Source: Allium sativum (taxonomy: Eukaryota > Streptophyta > Magnoliopsida > Asparagales > Amaryllidaceae). From it: a DNA stretch of 64,000 bases. The notes under the pieces were generated by a model. The model was not told the origin of the DNA, did no database searches, and saw nothing but the letters and a program-made list of their open reading frames with translations. The position numbers and the translations under genes are program-made. This document shows positions 59,691 to 64,000 of this stretch, in pieces. The stretch spans positions 630,418,786 to 630,482,785 of the forward strand of contig CM060915.1 in the NCBI GenBank assembly GCA_030737875.1. The letters are read 5' to 3'. Within the stretch, counting starts at the first letter, position 1, and the number at the start of each line of letters is the position of its first letter.

Positions 59691-61261
59691 GTTAATCGAA
59701 TAGAGTTAAAGAAATAGAGTTGAGCAAGATTAGAAACTGACTAGAGATTAGTAAGTTGAATCGTTTTCTGAGTGTGGATCTGATGTTGGTTTCGGCCTTC
59801 GGGGTTTATACTTAGAGAATCGTTCTTTTACTAGTTTATAGTTAGGGACTGATAGTTGTGGAAGTTAGTGGAATGTGAATGAGGATTGGAAATGTTTTCC
59901 AATGTTAATAAACATATATTTTCTAATCAGAGAAAATAAGGAAATATATATATATATATATTATATGTTGGATGATTGGATCGATAATTCCATTTGGAAT
60001 TTAGATCGTTGTTTGTACACCGACATGTTTTCATTGATAGTTAAATCACAGACTATCAAGTTTTGACCATATTTACGTTGTTGATGTGGAGAGACCGGTT
60101 GGGTTATTATCCAAAGAACCACTCTGTATTGGCATAAGCGTTGCGAATATGCCAGAGAAAACTTGAAGACGGAGTAAAATGCAAGGGCTATTGTATAAGT
60201 CTTAGATAATAGTGCCTAAGATGGATGTACTGAATAGTGCCTTCGGTTTCGTTCAGTCCCAGAACGAAAGTAAATGGACGAATGTCTGACAAAGTATTTC
60301 CAATGATCGAATAGGTTGGTCTGTATAAATATATATGGTTGCAACGGATTTATCCCTTAGCATAACATCCAGGATATTTGTATAAACCAACTAATGATTA
60401 ACGGATTTGATAATGTGGCATTCAAGGTGATCGTGTTATCAATGAATGGGAAGTAATCGTAGACTCTGGCCTCAACATCCGGTAAATGACAAAAATCGGG
60501 CAGGCAGCATGGCTAAGTCGGTCGCACCGAAGTAGGGTGTATAATCACCTATCTAGAGAATATTCATTTGCTTCTTTAATCTATCAATGTTGTACCATAT
60601 ATATACACGGGAACGGTTGCTGATCCCAACCGTTGGTGATGTACATTCGATACACTCAAGCGAAATGAGTGGTCGGTCATGTGTGGCTAAGTTACAAGAC
60701 GTTCTTGTTGAACTCCAGTGTATCGTTCCTAGAGTACACTGATCGGAAGGTGGTTCCATACCTTGTCATAGTGGAAATCCATTACCCCATACGCGCTTGC
60801 GGTTTTGATTGTATACTATATATGTAGAACGTGAGATGAAAGCCTTTCTGCTAGATTATTATTATAGTGTAGTAGATAGACATTATTATAATATCAAAAG
60901 GTTTTTGATATAAATATATTTTGGATTCTCATAAGGGAAAAACCCGTTCCGTTATACGGCGTGGTCTTATGAGATATCGTTTACTTGTTCGAACTGTTTT
61001 AACTGTTTTACTCACACCAGTCCATGTTGCGTGCTTTGCATGTGTCGCATGATAGGGGGTTCTCGCTTTTCGTTAGGTGGCGAACGGGAGACTCTACTCC
61101 TACATGTCCCTTTGGTAGGGTTGGTTGTGAAGTCGAAAGGCTGGCCGTAAAATGTGGTGCTGGGGTACCAGTGTAAGCCATAGTGGGTTTTACCTACTGC
61201 TTTGGAGGATGGGGAGAGGACGGTTGCAAAGCCTACTTAACTCAAAATCCGGGTCATTGCA

Positions 61262-62679
61262 GTTGGTATCAGAGCTTAAGGTTAAGTATTACCTTGGCTC
61301 TGTGGCGTGACTCAGTAGAGATGGGGTTAGTAATACCCTAGATTGAATTTGAGTGTATATATACGAGTGAACGTATTTGTTATTTGATATAAATTATTTT
61401 TTATATTGTGGAGCTTTATTGGTTGAGTGGCTTATGAATTCTGGTCGATGGTGGGGAACCACAATATCGATAGGGGTTACTAAACACTTAAATACGATGA
61501 ACCGACATGGTATGTTTTAAAAAGAGGGTAAATGAAATAATTTTACCCAAGTATATATATTGGAAATATTATAATGTGTTGGTTGTTATTATAATCGAAT
61601 AAGATTATAAAAGTGGAATGGTCATAAATAACCAATCAGAATTCGTATAAGTGTTATGAATGAATTAAAGCTGAAATTAAAGTCAGAATTGAAATTTAAA
61701 AACTGAAAATTTAGACCAGTGTTTGTAATTGAATCTGGATTAAGTATACGTGAATTTTAAAATCATGGGAGGTATTAAATTTGTTTTGATAAGGATATCT
61801 GGGATTGATTTCAAAATGGGAAGTGTTTAAAAGTGGTTTTGAAAGCAATATAGTATTGAACTCACTTTGATCGCTGGGAAATAATTCCGATGATGGATCG
61901 ATACATCATCGGTGTAATTTTCGAGTTGCTAAGTGATGGATTACTACCAAAGATTTTGTTTTGAAATTGTTTTGCAAAAACAAGTTATTCAGGAATTCAA
62001 AGGATTTTGAATTGTTATTATGATTTCAAGTGATTTGAATAAACCCAGGAATTTAAATTCGGAAATTAAATTAACTTATGAGTTAAATAGGTGAACTGGT
62101 AAAAGTGATTTATAAATTGGGATTTAACTTGAAATAAGTAAATATGAAATTGAGTTGGTAAGTTGAGAGAATGAAATTTGAGATTAGAGTTTGAATGGAA
62201 TTTTACTTGAATACAAGCCAATAATTGTGTTGAGAATAAAGACAGATTGGAGTTTGATTTGGATGGCATGATATATTGCAAAATTGATAGCAGATGGTAG
62301 GGATATAATGATATACCCGACAAAAAGGTACAAGTTTATAATTGATATGAGTTTGGAATTTATGAGCCGATTTGGCAAGCCGCTTGGCTGTTTGATTTTC
62401 TTTTGGGTTGGAGAAGGCATAGAGAGGCGAGTTGGAGTTTTACCGACAGGGATGTACAAAGGAGGTTATGGCAAATTTTTCCAGAAATTCCGGGTGTTAG
62501 AAAATTTTAAAAATTTTTGAAAATTTTTAGTTAGTCGGAATAAATTAATATTTTAGTCGATATTAATTGGTTCAGTGAAATCGGAGTTAAGAGGTAAACA
62601 GATAAATATTTACCCAATAGATATGGTCGTCCTCTACCTTAGCAATTTCGGGGACGAAATTATTTTAAGTGGGGAAGAA
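61262..62679 (+). mobile_element. Family D interior 2
   Basis: Near-identical to interior 1, with the primer site at 61264-61275 and the purine tract at 62667-62679. Small differences include an extra GAAAATTTTT-like repeat near 62515 and scattered substitutions, so the duplication is not brand new or the parents differed. Confidence 0.9.
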
Positions 62680-64000
62680 TGTAATGACCCGGATATTTAA
62701 CGGTGTAATAATTAACTTATATAATTATTTAAATAACGAATATATTATTCAATCGTCGACGTTAGAAGGTGGAATTATAATATAATTATAATCGAGCTCG
62801 AAATGGCGCTTCAGTTCGTAAATTGGCGATTCAAACTTCAACTGAATGTACATGATTCGTTTTAAATCGGATTTCTGTGAAACAAGAAACTATGGAGCTG
62901 GTGGAGTATATCTTTCTAGTGGAAGAGAAAAATCAGGATTTCGTCGTGTAGATTTTGAGATATGTCCAAATCAAATTTTAAAATAGTCGCTATAGAATCG
63001 TTTATCGACCGTAACGGTTTATTCGATATAACTAGAGATCGGGTTTGAATTTAGACAAGGTTCTTTTGGGAAGTAGCAATAATTTAATTTTTAGAATTTT
63101 ACTGTAATTTTTATTTAATTAAATAAACAACTTTTTATTTGGAGTATTTTGCACCCTTCATCAGCGATTTTGGGGTTTCAAAATATGAGTTAATCTACCG
63201 GTATTATTATGTTTTTGGAATCGTGACACCGAGCTCATCTCAACGGTGTATTTATCTCAGTCCGCAACGCTCATACATGGATATATTTATAATACAACCG
63301 CTGAAAAGTGAAGTACAAAAGTCCATCGTGGACAGATTGGATTTGAACTATCTTTTAGAAACAAAAGGTGTACATCGCTTGAGCTTGGGTACGTATGTGT
63401 AATGCTCCTTCACCGCTAAGTTTACCTACCGACCTTTATGTGTTATCACATCATCTGCGTGTACATTCAAAACACCACACAATACCTTACTCTTCCTTAA
63501 CCACCAAGTATCCTTTTCTATAAATACCCAAAGTACAAAACTCTAAACCTAATTCCGACGTTCTCTGTTAAAATGGAATCCACGCCTCCACTTTTTCAAT
63601 TCTTTCAGCAAACAAGATCTAGGAAAATCAAAAGAAAATACAAAAGAAAATCCCTAAAATGTAAAGCTTATAGATTCGAAGTCCTCTAGCCTTGCTCTCC
63701 GTCGCAGTATCAATTCTGAAGTGTTCGAACTTCCATCGAGTTCGCTGAAAATCCAAAGGGCAGTGCCTAGGGTTCGGTGTAGCAGGAAATCGGGAGAGCT
63801 ATTCGAGTTTTTGAGGGCGTCTTTGAGTTTATAACATTGTATAGCTCGAGTTTGTTGTAATTGGTGGGGTTTCGCGAATATTTCTGTCGTGACTGTACTG
63901 TTCTGGTCATGTCAAGGTCGGAGTCGCTATTTGCTATGAGGTGTGAGGTGATGACGATGGTATCAAGTGAGGCTTGGGTATTGTCTCGATGGCGTTGGCG
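62680..64000 (+). repeat. Family D LTR3, truncated by window edge
   Basis: First 1,321 bp of the third LTR, with the 151-bp block and TATAAATA at 63519. From about 63558 onward it carries private differences (for example GACGTTCTC, TTTCAGCAAACAAG) where LTR1 and LTR2 agree. Confidence 0.92.

Larger units (their letters stand above)
56462..61261 (+). repeat. Family D LTR2 (middle, recombinant LTR)
   Basis: 4,800 bp. It contains the 151-bp block (56584-56734) missing from LTR1. Up to about 57367 its diagnostic bases agree with LTR3 and not LTR1. From about 57390 they agree with LTR1 and not LTR3. This mosaic is what a crossover between a 3' LTR and a 5' LTR would leave. The hairpin-rich region is at 58800-59690 and TATA at 57301. 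Confidence 0.9.
30963..64000 (+). mobile_element. Family C retrotransposon, hosting nested B and D insertions; truncated at right edge
   Basis: C consists of a first LTR (30963-31015 plus 41292-45583, split by B), an interior (45584-47411) and the start of a second LTR (47412-50398), which is then split by D. The LTR start TGTAACACCCCGTAATTCTG is identical at 30963 and 47412. The sequence AAAGTATAGTTAATACTAAATG is continuous at 47450-47475 and broken by B in the first LTR, which proves the nesting order. Confidence 0.9.
50399..64000 (+). mobile_element. Family D: three-LTR concatemer (LTR-interior-LTR-interior-LTR), truncated at right edge
   Basis: The order is LTR1 50399-55052, interior 55053-56461, LTR2 56462-61261, interior 61262-62679, and LTR3 from 62680. 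Both interiors have the tRNA-Met primer site at the left and a purine tract at the right, so all parts share one orientation. Adjacent units share a single LTR, as expected from unequal crossing-over between LTRs rather than two insertions. Confidence 0.92.

Overview
This window looks like repeat-rich nuclear DNA from a flowering plant, probably a eudicot. It is AT-rich and has no long intact open reading frame. It contains decayed plant LINE and Ty3/gypsy-type remnants and several LTR retrotransposons with very long LTRs, each primed by initiator-tRNA-Met. I found no intact host gene, tRNA, rRNA or CRISPR array. The species cannot be named from the sequence alone.

Layout. Bases 1-2587 are the 3' part of a plus-strand LTR (family Z), cut by the left window edge. 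It abuts a decayed L1-type LINE (2588-4882 and 19345-about 19992). The LINE is split by a minus-strand retrotransposon, family A (4883-19344), flanked by a perfect 5-bp target duplication AAACG. A has two nearly identical LTRs of about 7.05 kb around an internal region of only 363 bp that carries a tRNA-Met primer site and a polypurine tract but no gene. From about 19993 to 30957 lies AT-rich low-copy-looking DNA, with a GGGA-rich quadruplex-type tract and a few decayed exon-like pieces near 29.6-30.4 kb.

From 30963 to the right edge is a nest of plus-strand elements. Family C starts at 30963. Its first LTR is split by family B (31016-41286, two 4.0-4.2 kb LTRs, 2.0 kb interior). C resumes at 41292, has a 1.8 kb interior (45584-47411), and begins its second LTR at 47412. 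That second LTR is split at 50399 by family D. D is an LTR-interior-LTR-interior-LTR concatemer that runs off the right edge. The B and C interiors keep only scraps of gypsy protease and integrase C-terminus; the A and D interiors keep no recognisable gene. All would depend on enzymes supplied by another element.

The main observation is that these LTRs share an unusual design. They carry tandem arrays of short hairpin units, about 34-60 bp each, whose stem sequences change from unit to unit while the two arms stay complementary. Family A has about 2.3 kb of such units per LTR and more in its tiny interior. B and C have a GGTTAAGT/ACTTAACC array plus a two-hairpin block with matched double substitutions. 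D has a run of perfect stems of 7-11 bp. This could reflect selection on RNA or DNA structure, or arm-to-arm templated correction of quasi-palindromes. The second main observation is the D concatemer: diagnostic bases place an unequal LTR-LTR crossover inside the middle LTR at about 57367-57390.
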